The notes under the pieces are model-generated. The model was not told the origin of the DNA, did no database searches, and saw nothing but the letters and a program-made list of their open reading frames with translations. Positions 19,350 to 28,297 of a DNA stretch of 64,000 nt are shown in pieces (the first letter of the stretch is position 1; every line of letters starts with the position of its first letter). The stretch is from Hyphomicrobium zavarzinii ATCC 27496 (GTDB taxonomy: Bacteria; Pseudomonadota; Alphaproteobacteria; Rhizobiales; Hyphomicrobiaceae). Location: NCBI RefSeq assembly GCF_000383415.1, contig NZ_KB911255.1:101001-165000 (forward strand). The letters are read 5' to 3'. Position numbers and translations under genes: made by a program.

Positions 19350-20969
19350 ATGGATCAGACCTCGAATCTCAAGCTGCCCTACATTCTCGCTGCGCAGTCG
19401 CAGAAGCATGTGACGCACAACGAGGCTTTGCGCGCGCTGGATGCGCTCGTGCAGCTGTCGGTGATGGACAAGGATCTCGCTGCGCCTCCGGGCTCGCCTG
19501 CGGAGGGAGCCCGCTACATCGTCGCGGGGGCTCCGACGGGGGCCTGGGTCGGTCATGCGACTCACATCGCGGCTTACCAGGATGGCGCGTGGGCCTTCCA
19601 TGTTCCGCTCGAGGGCTGGCGGGCCTGGGTGGCGGACGAGGATACGGTCTACGCGTTCAACGGCACGACCTGGGTGGCGAGCGGCGGAGGCGTGAACCCG
19701 GTGCCGCTCGTGGGCGTGAACGCGACCGCGGATACAACCAATCGCCTTTCGGTCGCATCGCCCGCGTCTCTCTTCAATCACGAGGGGGCGGGCCACCAAC
19801 TCAAGATCAACAAGGCCGCGGCTGCCAATACGGGAAGCGTGCTGTTCCAGACGGGGTTCTCGGGACGGGCGGAGTTCGGTCTCACGGGCGACGACGACTT
19901 TCATGTGAAGGTCAGTGCCGACGGGAGCGCCTGGCAAGAAGCCATCGTCATCAGCAGGAGCACGGGCGGCGTTGCGTTCAAGTCCGGTCAGGTGGATGTG
20001 GCGTCGGCGGCGACGTGCGACGTCGGGGCGGCGGGCTCTCAGCGCGTGCGCATCACCGGCTCGACGACGATCACGAGCCTCGGCACGGTTCCGAACGTGC
20101 TCCGCTGCGTTCTGTTCGCAGGGGCGTTGACCCTCACGCACAATGCGGTGTCGCTCATCCTCCCCGGTTCCGACAACATTCTCACGGAAGCGGGTGATAC
20201 GGCCGTGCTCGCCTCCGACGCATCCGGCAACTGGACCTGCCATAGCTACACGCGCAGGCGGCAGGCTCCGCGCGCGAATCTGATCTCGAACTTCGCCATC
20301 AATCTCTATGCGGATAGCGGCCGCTTCGGCGGAAACTCGGCGGCATCGGAAACCATCGGAGCCTTTTCGTTCCCGTCCTATCTCTCCGTCTACAATGGCT
20401 CGGTTGCCGCCGATGCCGGGAAGTTCATCACCAACAACAACGATTATGGCGGTGCGGCAGGAGCGCTGAGCGCGAACATCAAGGCGCTGATCGACAAGAT
20501 CCGGGGGGCTTCCTATCGCCGCTACGGCGTGGAGTTTCGCGTCGCGCAGATCACGATGGGATCCGGCACCGCGTCGTCGCCTCAGACGCTCGCGAGCACG
20601 AACTATTATCTCTCTCTGTTCCCGTCGTTCGGTCCCCGTCCGCCGGCCGCGACCTTTCATATGTACCTGCTCGCGCTCGATGCCCCGGTGCTGTGGCGGG
20701 TCGTCGACAATCAACGATCGTACAAGGATGGCGTTCTGCAGTCGGCGGGCAACTATCTCGTGAGCCCTGCCGATGGCTGGGTTTCGCTCTGCAATCAGGA
20801 CAGCCAGCCTCCCTATCTCACGACCGGCTATCAGCCGTCGGCGATGAACATTTACGCAGCGCTGTCGGGGCACCGCTATCTCATTGCGTGCCCGGCGCTC
20901 ATGGGCGGCTTGACCGATGTGGACACGAACATCGGAGTCATTCCGGGTGTCAATCGTTGGCTGGTGTAG
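19350..20969 (+). CDS. DUF2793 phage/GTA-like appendage protein
   Basis: A 539-residue protein. Residues about 1-85 match the DUF2793 pattern (TSNLKLPYILAAQSQKHVTH, then DGAWAFHVPLEGWRAWVAD), a domain found in phage tail regions and gene-transfer-agent clusters of alphaproteobacteria. The remainder is Gly/Ser/Thr-rich beta-type sequence typical of tail fibres or spikes, with no catalytic motif I recognise. No capsid, portal or terminase gene is nearby. The ATG at 19350 is followed directly by the domain. It is 9 bp from the next gene, so the two are an operon. Confidence 0.7.
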   Translation: MDQTSNLKLPYILAAQSQKHVTHNEALRALDALVQLSVMDKDLAAPPGSPAEGARYIVAGAPTGAWVGHATHIAAYQDGAWAFHVPLEGWRAWVADEDTVYAFNGTTWVASGGGVNPVPLVGVNATADTTNRLSVASPASLFNHEGAGHQLKINKAAAANTGSVLFQTGFSGRAEFGLTGDDDFHVKVSADGSAWQEAIVISRSTGGVAFKSGQVDVASAATCDVGAAGSQRVRITGSTTITSLGTVPNVLRCVLFAGALTLTHNAVSLILPGSDNILTEAGDTAVLASDASGNWTCHSYTRRRQAPRANLISNFAINLYADSGRFGGNSAASETIGAFSFPSYLSVYNGSVAADAGKFITNNNDYGGAAGALSANIKALIDKIRGASYRRYGVEFRVAQITMGSGTASSPQTLASTNYYLSLFPSFGPRPPAATFHMYLLALDAPVLWRVVDNQRSYKDGVLQSAGNYLVSPADGWVSLCNQDSQPPYLTTGYQPSAMNIYAALSGHRYLIACPALMGGLTDVDTNIGVIPGVNRWLV

Positions 20970-20978
20970 GAGGCCCGA

Positions 20979-21380
20979 ATGCAGAGACTGTGGGACGTGG
21001 ACTTCGGCGGCGGCGCGAGCAACCTTTACACGGAGGAGCAGTATCTGGGTCTCGCGGCTGCGGGCCTGCTCGAAGGCGTTTCAGCGCAGGCGGTCGTCAC
21101 GGCGGATACGGTGCGGGCCGAAGCTCAGCGTCGGATCATCGCGCTCACGGGCGGAGGCGACCTGCAATCCTGCATCATCAAGCAGCTCAACGCGCAGATG
21201 CGTGCGACAGAGCTCGTGAACAAGCGGGCGCTGGGTGACGTGCTGAGCTCAGAGGAGCTTGCGGAGGCCGCCGCGCTGCAGGCGCTGGCGGATGGGATCA
21301 AGAGAATACGCGCGCGCTCGAATGAGCTCGAAGCCGATCCGCCCTCCGACTACGCCGACGACAGCCACTGGTCGCCGTGA
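20979..21380 (+). CDS. Small phage-like hypothetical protein
   Basis: A 133-residue acidic, Ala/Glu-rich, mostly helical protein with no recognised domain, beginning MQRLWDVDFGGGASNLYTEE. It follows the DUF2793 gene by 9 bp and was probably acquired with it. A role as chaperone or adaptor of the DUF2793 protein is inference from position only. Confidence 0.65.
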   Translation: MQRLWDVDFGGGASNLYTEEQYLGLAAAGLLEGVSAQAVVTADTVRAEAQRRIIALTGGGDLQSCIIKQLNAQMRATELVNKRALGDVLSSEELAEAAALQALADGIKRIRARSNELEADPPSDYADDSHWSP

Positions 21381-21676
21381 CGGGCCAATAGCGGAGAGTT
21401 GGCTAAGCGTGTTAGATAAGGGCTTCGAGCGGAGACGCGAAGGCCTGTCATACTGAAGTTTCTCGACGATGCGCCTGTGCCGGTTTGGCTGTTTTTCTTG
21501 ATTTATTTCGCGGGCTCACGGGATCAGCGCTGGCTGCCGTCAGAAGCTTCTCGGCCGATCAAGTTCTGACGGCGTTCGAAGCGGCTCCAAGGGTTCGGAC
21601 TGATTGCCCGCTTACGCCGGCGGGCCGCGCGTCAGGCCCGTGAGGCCCGAGGGTCCGCTCGCCTATGGAGACGACT

Positions 21677-22696
21677 ATGCGCGCTGGTCTTGCCGTTTTC
21701 GCGCCGCGTGTCCTGCTCTTGGCGCTGATCGCGTTCGCCGCCGGCCCGGCTTCCCTCCGGGCCGAGGACCCTCTATCGGATTTGCTGCCCTCCTGGAACG
21801 ACGGCAAGTCGAAGACGGCGATCGTCGATTTCGTCGACCGCGTGACCCAGGAAGGCGGGCCGGATTTCGTGGCGCCAGCCGAGCGCATCGCCGTGTTCGA
21901 CAACGACGGGACGCTGTGGGCGGAGCAGCCTGTATATTTCCAGCTCGCTTTCGCGCTGGATCGGATTGCTGCGCTGGCGAGCGAGAATCCTGAATGGAAG
22001 CAGAAGCAGCCGTTCAAGAGCGTGCTCGAGGGTGACATCAAGGGCGTCGCGGCGTCCGGGGAGCACGGGCTGCTCGAGATCATGGCGGCCACGCATGCCG
22101 GGCTCACGACAGAGAAGTTCGGCGACATCGTCGACGGCTGGCTCGAGAGCGCCGAGCATCCGCGCTTGAAGCGTCCCTACACGTCGCTCGCTTACCAGCC
22201 GATGCTGGAGCTTCTTTCCTATCTGCGCGCTCGCGGCTTCAAGACCTTCATCGTCTCCGGCGGCGGAGTGGAGTTCATGCGCCGCTTCGCCGAAAGGGTT
22301 TACGGGATACCGCCCGAGCAGGTGGTGGGCTCGTCGGGCGTCGTGAAATTCGATATCGGTCCGGATGGCATCGCGCGGCTGACGAAGGAGCCGAAGATCG
22401 AGTTCGTCGACGACGGTCCTGGCAAGCCGGTCGGCATCAACCGCTACATTGGGCGCCGCCCGATCCTCGCCTTCGGCAACTCGGACGGCGATCTGCAGAT
22501 GCTGCAGTACACGGCAGCGGGACACGGTGCGCGGTTCATGGGGGTCGTCCATCATACCGATGCGGATCGGGAGTGGGCCTATGACCGCGCGTCCCATGTC
22601 GGGAAGCTCGACAAAGCGCTTGATGAGGCGACGGCGAAGGGCTGGACGGTCGTCGATATGAAGAGCGATTGGAAGACGGTGTTCCCGGACAAGTGA
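21677..22696 (+). CDS. Exported HAD-superfamily phosphatase
   Basis: A 339-residue haloacid-dehalogenase-type phosphohydrolase with a signal peptide (about 1-29, ending SLRA-ED). Motif I is AVFDNDGTLW (nucleophile Asp), motif II is FIVSGGGVEFM, and motif IV is AFGNSDGDLQML. The layout resembles phosphoserine phosphatase-like acid phosphatases. An ATG at 21677 with GGAG 6 nt upstream (21667-21670) is better supported than the ATG at 21665. It stands alone. The substrate is unknown; scavenging of organic phosphate in the periplasm is plausible. Confidence 0.85.
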   Translation: MRAGLAVFAPRVLLLALIAFAAGPASLRAEDPLSDLLPSWNDGKSKTAIVDFVDRVTQEGGPDFVAPAERIAVFDNDGTLWAEQPVYFQLAFALDRIAALASENPEWKQKQPFKSVLEGDIKGVAASGEHGLLEIMAATHAGLTTEKFGDIVDGWLESAEHPRLKRPYTSLAYQPMLELLSYLRARGFKTFIVSGGGVEFMRRFAERVYGIPPEQVVGSSGVVKFDIGPDGIARLTKEPKIEFVDDGPGKPVGINRYIGRRPILAFGNSDGDLQMLQYTAAGHGARFMGVVHHTDADREWAYDRASHVGKLDKALDEATAKGWTVVDMKSDWKTVFPDK

Positions 22697-22700
22697 GACT

Positions 22701-22826
22701 GGGTTTCCTGACCGCCGCGCATGGCCGGCACGAATGGCGAAGTCTCGAAAATGCTCTCCAGGCTGCCGCTCGCGGGCGCAGTGCCAGAGCGCCGTGTTGA
22801 GGAACTGGCCGTAATAGCGGACTCCC
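22701..22826 (+). ncRNA. ssrS: Candidate 6S RNA upstream of 5-formyl-THF cyclo-ligase
   Basis: The interval can fold into one long interrupted hairpin. Pairings are 22701-22708 with 22819-22826 (GGGTTTCC/GGACTCCC, two mismatches), 22723-22726 with 22807-22810, 22753-22757 with 22786-22790, and 22761-22766 with 22778-22785. Large internal bulges lie between them, the general shape of 6S RNA. In many proteobacteria the 6S gene sits immediately before this cyclo-ligase gene. I cannot confirm conserved 6S sequence blocks, and the ends are approximate. An untranslated leader is the alternative. Confidence 0.42.
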
Positions 22827-22921
22827 AGAAAAAGAGTGCGCCTTCAGGCGACGCGCGCTGAAGTTCGGGTGCGCTCGCCTCTCAGCTCCCTTGTGTCACG
22901 CAGGGCTTGCGTTCCGAATTT

Positions 22922-22938
22922 ATATCGTAATACGATAT
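22922..22938. promoter_or_regulatory. 17-bp inverted repeat, probable operator
   Basis: ATATCGTA-A-TACGATAT: two perfect 8-bp arms around one base, 48 bp before the cyclo-ligase ATG in a GC-rich genome. This is the size and symmetry of a TetR-, MarR- or GntR-type operator. The regulator is not identifiable. Confidence 0.5.
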
Positions 22939-22985
22939 TTATTTCGAGGTGGCGCCGTGCGCGACAGGCGCGTGGAGGGTTTGAG

Positions 22986-23681
22986 ATGATCAACCAGCAG
23001 TATGACGAAGATGCCAGCGAGCACGGCCTGTTCGCCTCCCCGCCCTGCCTCATGCACGATATCGATCCCGCGAGCGGCATGATCATGCCGGATGCCGCAC
23101 AGGCCAGGGATGTCGCCCGATGGCGCAAGGGGGAACGAGAACGTCTCATTGCCGCCCGGCTCGCCCTCTCCCCGCGCGATCGAGAGCTCCATTCCGAGCG
23201 CGTCGCCCGTGATCTCGATGCACTCGTACCACGTGCGCGGCACCTGATCGTAAGTCTCTATTGGCCGTTCCGCGGTGAGCCCGATCTCAGGCCGTGGATG
23301 GAGAGGGCGTACGCGGCGGGCCTGCGCCCGGCCTTGCCGGAAGTGGCGGGAAAAGGGAAACCTCTACTGTTTCGCGCGTGGGCACCCGGCGCGCGGCTCG
23401 AACGGGGCGTCTGGAACATCCCCTATCCGGCCGACGGCGATCTGGTTGCTCCCGCTGTGATCATTGCGCCGCTCGTCGGCTTCGATCGCGCCTGTTACCG
23501 GCTGGGCTACGGCGGCGGATTTTTCGACCGCACGCTTTTCAATCTCAGGCCGCGACCGCTCGTCATCGGTGTGGGGCACGAGAGCGGTGCAGTTGCCACC
23601 ATCTATCCTCAGCCGCATGACATTCCGATGGACTGGATCGTGACCGGGAACTCCGCTCCGCAGCGGCGGCATTTTCCATAG
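22986..23681 (+). CDS. 5-formyltetrahydrofolate cyclo-ligase
   Basis: Converts 5-formyl-THF to 5,10-methenyl-THF with ATP, returning stored folate to the one-carbon pool. The 231 residues carry the N-terminal R-W-R-K-x-E-R type start (VARWRKGERERLIAARL), LYWPFRGEPDLRPW, and the ATP/substrate loop RLGYGGGFFDRTL. The first 40 residues are an extension not seen in the E. coli enzyme. I chose the ATG at 22986; the longer open frame from 22836 runs through the putative 6S/operator region. No zapA lies upstream, unlike the common arrangement. Confidence 0.92.
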   Translation: MINQQYDEDASEHGLFASPPCLMHDIDPASGMIMPDAAQARDVARWRKGERERLIAARLALSPRDRELHSERVARDLDALVPRARHLIVSLYWPFRGEPDLRPWMERAYAAGLRPALPEVAGKGKPLLFRAWAPGARLERGVWNIPYPADGDLVAPAVIIAPLVGFDRACYRLGYGGGFFDRTLFNLRPRPLVIGVGHESGAVATIYPQPHDIPMDWIVTGNSAPQRRHFP

Positions 23682-23744
23682 ATTACAAACGGAAGGCGAA
23701 GGGCGATGTTTAACTTGGGGACTGACTGCTTCGGGGCCGGCTGA

Positions 23745-24680
23745 TTATTTGCCGGCGTCCGGCAGCGAGCCGGTGTCGAGCAGATACTGCTGCAGGCCCG
23801 ACGCGAAGTTCAGCGCCGCGCGAGCCGATGCAGGAGCCTGCTCGGGCCTGAAGCTCTCCCGGCTTACGAGGCGCGGGCCCTGCACAAGCCGGACGCCCCG
23901 GCTCACCGGCCGCGGGGGTGAGCGCAACATCATGAGCTCGCGGGCGAGCGACGGGGAGACAGCAAGTCTCGGCTTCGGCACCAGGGCGGCAATGTCGTCT
24001 GCCGCGTCCGCGGGCTGCTGCTCGCCATCCTCACGAACGTCGAGGCGCTCTTGCGCGGCCTCGATAGCCTTGTCGAAGGTCTCGTACTTGCCGAGATGGC
24101 CCGGAACGCTCGGGTAGACGCGCCGGCGCACGTAGCTCGCCTCGGCCTCGGTGGGAGATTGCAGAACGCTGATGACGAGTGCCGCCACTCCCTGACTGCG
24201 GAAGCCGAGCTTTTCCGCGGCCGCGCGCGAGACGTCGAGCTTGCGCTTTCCACTGTAGGGGCCTGCGTTGGTGATGCGCAGCACGGAGGCGTCGCCGGTC
24301 TTGGGATTGTAGGCGAGGATGACGGTGCCGTCCGGCAGCAGCGGGCTTGCGGCGTTGTCGGGAAGATCGGGGCGAAACACGGCGCCCGAGCTCGTCAGTC
24401 CGCACGGGTTCAAGCGGTCGAGCCGGCAGCTATCGTAGTAGGAAGCAAGCAGGTAGCCGCGCCATCCGACGAGTGTGTCGGTTTGCGCAAGCGTGCCTAC
24501 GCGGTGACATAGGCCGTGGAAGCAATAGCGCGAGCCGGGAGACTTGGCATCGGCGGTGGTCACGGCGGCAGTTCCGCCGGTCAGGGCCGCGGCGACAGCT
24601 ATCCAGGCCGGCAGCGTAAGCCGCCGATGCGTGGCAAAACCCGAGGCTGCTCTACGCAGCGGATGCATTTCCCGTGGCAT
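23745..24680 (-). CDS. RlpA-like double-psi beta-barrel protein
   Basis: A 311-residue exported protein with a signal peptide (about 1-45). Its domain (about 75-160) has the RlpA pattern: ASYYDSCRLDRLNPCGL, then GTVILAYNPKTG, then RITNAGPYSGKRKLDVSRAA and AEKLGF. RlpA proteins act at the septum on denuded glycan strands. The RlpA-type Cys pair is kept, but the usual C-terminal SPOR domain is absent and replaced by a Pro/Arg-rich tail. No lipobox is seen. ATG 24668 is an alternative start. It stands alone, divergent from the amidohydrolase. Confidence 0.75.
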   Translation of the reverse strand: MPREMHPLRRAASGFATHRRLTLPAWIAVAAALTGGTAAVTTADAKSPGSRYCFHGLCHRVGTLAQTDTLVGWRGYLLASYYDSCRLDRLNPCGLTSSGAVFRPDLPDNAASPLLPDGTVILAYNPKTGDASVLRITNAGPYSGKRKLDVSRAAAEKLGFRSQGVAALVISVLQSPTEAEASYVRRRVYPSVPGHLGKYETFDKAIEAAQERLDVREDGEQQPADAADDIAALVPKPRLAVSPSLARELMMLRSPPRPVSRGVRLVQGPRLVSRESFRPEQAPASARAALNFASGLQQYLLDTGSLPDAGK

Positions 24681-24973
24681 GTGACGCGGGCCCGCTCGCT
24701 AAGACGAGTTTCTGACTTGCGAGACAACCGTGGCGAATGTTTGAGCAGCCTCGCTCACACACAGTAAACGCGCGCTTAACGGCCTCGCGCCAAGGCCTTC
24801 GTACATGGCCTCAAGTGTGCGGATTGCTGGCCAATTCCGGTGACGACCCCTGCTCAGCCATCCTGGCGGCGCGCCGGGGTGTCACTGCGGTAGGCTGATT
24901 GCCGACTTTCCGCTAGACTGGCAGCACACTGGACGAGTTGAGCGCAACGGGGGGCTGCCGATCGGAGGTACCG

Positions 24974-26314
24974 ATGCTTCGCCGGACTACTCTCCTTGCC
25001 GCCCTTTTTTGTCTCACGCCCGCTGCCTACGCTGCCGAGCCGCCGGCCCTCACGCTCTTCGAGAACGTTCGTGTTTTTGACGGTAAGAGCGAGCGCCTCG
25101 AAGAGGGCATGAATGTCCTTGTTCGCGGCAACACGATCGAAAAGATCTCGAAGGACCCTCTTTCGACCGATGGCACTCCATCTGTTCAGGTCATTGCGGG
25201 TGGCGGGCGGACGCTCATGCCAGGTCTCATAGACGCGCATTGGCATGCGATGCTGGTCCGGCCAACGCCGGCCGCGTTGCTCACGGACGATGTCGGCTAC
25301 CTGAACCTGGTCGCAGGCGCCGAGGCTAGGGATACCCTGATGCGCGGGTTCACCACGGTTCGCGATGTGGGCGGGCCCTCGTTCGGGCTCAAGCGCGCGA
25401 TCGATGAAGGCATTGTCGCCGGGCCCCGCATCTTTCCATCTGGCGCCATCATCTCGGTCACGAGCGGTCACGGCGATTTCCGCCAAGCCAACGAGCTGCC
25501 CCGCGTCGTCGGTGCCCCTCAGTCACGCCAGGAGCAGACCGGGGCTTCCATGATCGCCGACAGCCCGGACGAAGTCCGCGTGCGTGTGCGCGAGCAGCTT
25601 CTGAAAGGCGCGTCACAAATCAAACTCACGGCGGGCGGTGGCGTCGCGTCACCCAACAGCCCGCTCGACGTCTCCACGTTCACGGAGGCCGAGCTACGTG
25701 CGGCGGTGGAGGCAGCCGAGAACTGGGGCACCTATGTCACGGTGCACGCCTACACGCCCGTCGCGATCCAGCGCGCGATCAGCGCCGGGGTGAAGTGCAT
25801 CGAGCATGGCCACCTCATGGACGAGGCGACGGCGAAGCTGATCGCGGAGCGAGGCATCTGGCTCAGTACGCAAGCATTTCCGGATGAGATGGCGGATGCC
25901 TTTCCTCCGGGGTCTCAGGAGCGAGCCAAGGCATTCACGGTGTTTGCCGGCACGGACACGTCCATCACGCTGGCCAAAAAGTACAAGCTCAAGACGGCGT
26001 TCGGCACCGACATCCTGTTTTCAAAAAGGCTCGCGCAGCGCCAGGGCGAATTGCTCGTCAAGTTCACGCGCTGGTATACGCCGGCCGAAACGCTCGCCAT
26101 GGCGACCGGGACCAACGGCGAGCTGCTGGCCTTGTCGGGCAAACGCAATCCCTACCCGGGCAAGCTCGGCGTCGTAGAGGAAGGTGCGCTCGCCGATCTT
26201 CTCCTGGTCGACGGCGATCCCGTTTCCAACATCGAGCTCCTTCAGGACCCGGCGAAGAACCTTCTCGTCATCATGAAGGACGGAAAGATCTACAAGAACA
26301 GCCTAGCTCCTTGA
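24974..26314 (+). CDS. Exported metal-dependent amidohydrolase (imidazolonepropionase/prolidase-like)
   Basis: A 446-residue amidohydrolase-superfamily enzyme with a signal peptide (about 1-20, AAYA-AEPP). Metal ligands are visible in GLIDAHWHAM, the KLTAGGG lysine region, YVTVHAYTP, IEHGHLMDE and FGTDILFS. The pattern matches the group of Xaa-Arg/Lys dipeptidases and related periplasmic hydrolases. A GGAGG at about 24964-24968 fixes the ATG at 24974. It is monocistronic. The exact substrate (dipeptide or N-acyl compound) cannot be read. Confidence 0.88.
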   Translation: MLRRTTLLAALFCLTPAAYAAEPPALTLFENVRVFDGKSERLEEGMNVLVRGNTIEKISKDPLSTDGTPSVQVIAGGGRTLMPGLIDAHWHAMLVRPTPAALLTDDVGYLNLVAGAEARDTLMRGFTTVRDVGGPSFGLKRAIDEGIVAGPRIFPSGAIISVTSGHGDFRQANELPRVVGAPQSRQEQTGASMIADSPDEVRVRVREQLLKGASQIKLTAGGGVASPNSPLDVSTFTEAELRAAVEAAENWGTYVTVHAYTPVAIQRAISAGVKCIEHGHLMDEATAKLIAERGIWLSTQAFPDEMADAFPPGSQERAKAFTVFAGTDTSITLAKKYKLKTAFGTDILFSKRLAQRQGELLVKFTRWYTPAETLAMATGTNGELLALSGKRNPYPGKLGVVEEGALADLLLVDGDPVSNIELLQDPAKNLLVIMKDGKIYKNSLAP

Positions 26315-26379
26315 ATGCGGTTGTTCGCCCTTGCTTCTGTATTGATCTGGCTTCGGGGCGTCCTGCGGACAAATCGCTC

Positions 26380-27075
26380 TCAGAGTTTTGAAATCCGCCC
26401 GTCGACAAGCTCGATGATACGGTCACAGCGCCGTGCCAAATCCAAGTTGTGCGTGACGATCAGGAATGCGGTACCTTCCCTTCGATTGACCACCCGCATC
26501 ATCTCAAACACTTGATCGGCTGATTTGGTGTCGAGATTTCCAGTCGGCTCGTCGGCGAGGATGAGAGCCGGGTTCATCGCGAGAGCGCGCGCGATAGCGA
26601 CACGCTGCTGCTGCCCTCCGGACATGTTGTTGGCGAGGTTGTTTTCCCAGGGCGTCAGGCCAACCTCGTGCAAGAGGGCCCGGGCGCGTTCACGGATCTT
26701 CTCGCTGGGGAATTCGTTCTCGACGAGCAGCGGCATCATCACGTTCTCGAGGGCCGTGAATGCGCTGATGAGATAGTGGTACTGAAACACGAAACCGAGA
26801 CTGCGACCGCGGAGCCTGGTAATGGCCGCATCGTCGAGCGTGCTCGTTTCGCTTCCCTCGATAAAGAGGCGGCCCGATGTCGGGCGATCCAAGAGGCCGA
26901 TGATGTTCAGAAGCGTACTTTTTCCCGACCCTGACGGACCCATGAGTGCGACGAACTCCCGGCGGCGGAGCACGAGGTCTATGTCGCGCAGCACCTCTAC
27001 CTCGACAGGCGTTCCGACGTTGTAAGATTTGCAAACGCCTACGAGGCGCAAGACTTCCTGACTTTCCTCATCCAC
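26380..27075 (-). CDS. MacB/LolD-type ABC transporter ATPase
   Basis: A 231-residue ATPase with Walker A ([16 protein letters not shown]), signature ([16 protein letters not shown]), Walker B ([13 protein letters not shown]) and H-loop ([13 protein letters not shown]). It energises the FtsX-type permease encoded just upstream. I chose GTG 27075, which overlaps the permease stop by 8 bp; a TTG at 27096 would give 29 bp of overlap. It is last in a three-gene operon (adaptor, permease, ATPase), the DevBCA order. Confidence 0.9.
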   Translation of the reverse strand: MDEESQEVLRLVGVCKSYNVGTPVEVEVLRDIDLVLRRREFVALMGPSGSGKSTLLNIIGLLDRPTSGRLFIEGSETSTLDDAAITRLRGRSLGFVFQYHYLISAFTALENVMMPLLVENEFPSEKIRERARALLHEVGLTPWENNLANNMSGGQQQRVAIARALAMNPALILADEPTGNLDTKSADQVFEMMRVVNRREGTAFLIVTHNLDLARRCDRIIELVDGRISKL

Positions 27076-28297
27076 GGATCGCGACCACAGGATCAAGCTT
27101 TGCGGCCCCGAAGGCGGGGAACGCCGCTGCGGCCACTCCAGTCACGGCCGCTATCAAAATTGCTTCCACGAACAGCATGGGGTCGATGACTAGCGGAAAC
27201 AGCTCGGTGCCGTCCGGTTGCCGCAAATAGCTGTGCCAGAAAACTATGGCGCATCCGCCTGTCGATGCTCCGACAATCGCACCGGCAAGGGCGAGAAGGC
27301 CGCCCTGCAGCAGAAAAATCCGGAGAATCTGACCCTGGGCTGTACCCATCGCACGCAGGATCCCGATATCCTTCGACCGCTGGATGACCGAGACGACGAG
27401 GACGCTGGCAATGCCGAAGGCAACCGACAAGCCGACGAATATCCGGATTACCGTGTTCGACAATGTCTGCGCGTTGACCGCGGTGAAGAACTGGGAATTA
27501 GTCTTGATCCAGCTGTCCGCCTCCACTCCGGTGGCCGCACCTATGGTATTGGCAATTTTGTCGGCCGCGTAGACATCCTTCACGGTCAGGTCGATTGTCG
27601 TAACGCCGCCGACAAGATTCGATAGGGTCTGGGCCGTTCTCAAGGCAACGAACGTCGAGCGCTGATTGGCGGCCTTGTTGCCAAGATCGAAAATGCCGGT
27701 AATCGTCAGAACGCGAGAGGCGCCGGTGGCCGCCGAGACGATCATCTTGTCGCCGAGCTTCACGCCAAGGTCGCGGGCAAGCTCGGTGCCGATCAAAATG
27801 TCGTCAGTCAGGACACGCGTCTGCCCCGCTACGATGTAGTCGGGGATCTTCACGATCCTGAAATAGATATCAGGGTCGATCCCGGTGACTGTAATCGACC
27901 GGTTTGAATCACCCCGGACGGCGAGTGCGGAGGTCACCATCGTTGGCGACACATTGGTGATATCGGGCCACGTCTTCAGCAACGCGGCGATCTTTTGCCA
28001 CTGCTCGATGGAGCGAATCCGCTGCGCGGGGCGCTGGACCGTTGCGGCTACGGCCAGCCCTGGTCGATCAAAGCGCTGCGGCCGGGCGATCTCGTCGGGC
28101 GGAATAAGCTGGATATGCGGCTGAGATGTCAGCACGCGTTTGATGAAATTGGCTTGCAGGCTGGCCAGCAAGGCCGACATGAAAACAATGACGGCTACGC
28201 CAATCGCCACCGCGGTGATGATGAAAAGCGTCTGCGTTCGACCCTCCTTGAGAAAGCGGATCGCAGCAATCCATTCGAAGGGCAGCCATCTATTCAT
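27068..28297 (-). CDS. FtsX-family ABC permease (MacB/DevC-like)
   Basis: A 409-residue inner-membrane protein with one N-terminal helix (about 20-45), a large periplasmic MacB-PCD domain (about 45-270) and three C-terminal helices (about 285-400). This is the type VII ABC fold that drives substrate through a periplasmic adaptor rather than across the inner membrane. It overlaps the adaptor gene by 4 bp (ATGA) and the ATPase gene by 8 bp. The substrate is unknown. Confidence 0.88.
   Translation of the reverse strand: MNRWLPFEWIAAIRFLKEGRTQTLFIITAVAIGVAVIVFMSALLASLQANFIKRVLTSQPHIQLIPPDEIARPQRFDRPGLAVAATVQRPAQRIRSIEQWQKIAALLKTWPDITNVSPTMVTSALAVRGDSNRSITVTGIDPDIYFRIVKIPDYIVAGQTRVLTDDILIGTELARDLGVKLGDKMIVSAATGASRVLTITGIFDLGNKAANQRSTFVALRTAQTLSNLVGGVTTIDLTVKDVYAADKIANTIGAATGVEADSWIKTNSQFFTAVNAQTLSNTVIRIFVGLSVAFGIASVLVVSVIQRSKDIGILRAMGTAQGQILRIFLLQGGLLALAGAIVGASTGGCAIVFWHSYLRQPDGTELFPLVIDPMLFVEAILIAAVTGVAAAAFPAFGAAKLDPVVAIRG

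Noticed and set aside
19281..20873. 530-codon minus-strand frame
   Set aside because: Antisense to the DUF2793 gene, Arg/His-rich, with no similarity to a known protein.
19350..21380. Intact prophage
   Set aside because: No terminase, portal, capsid, integrase or lysis genes are nearby.
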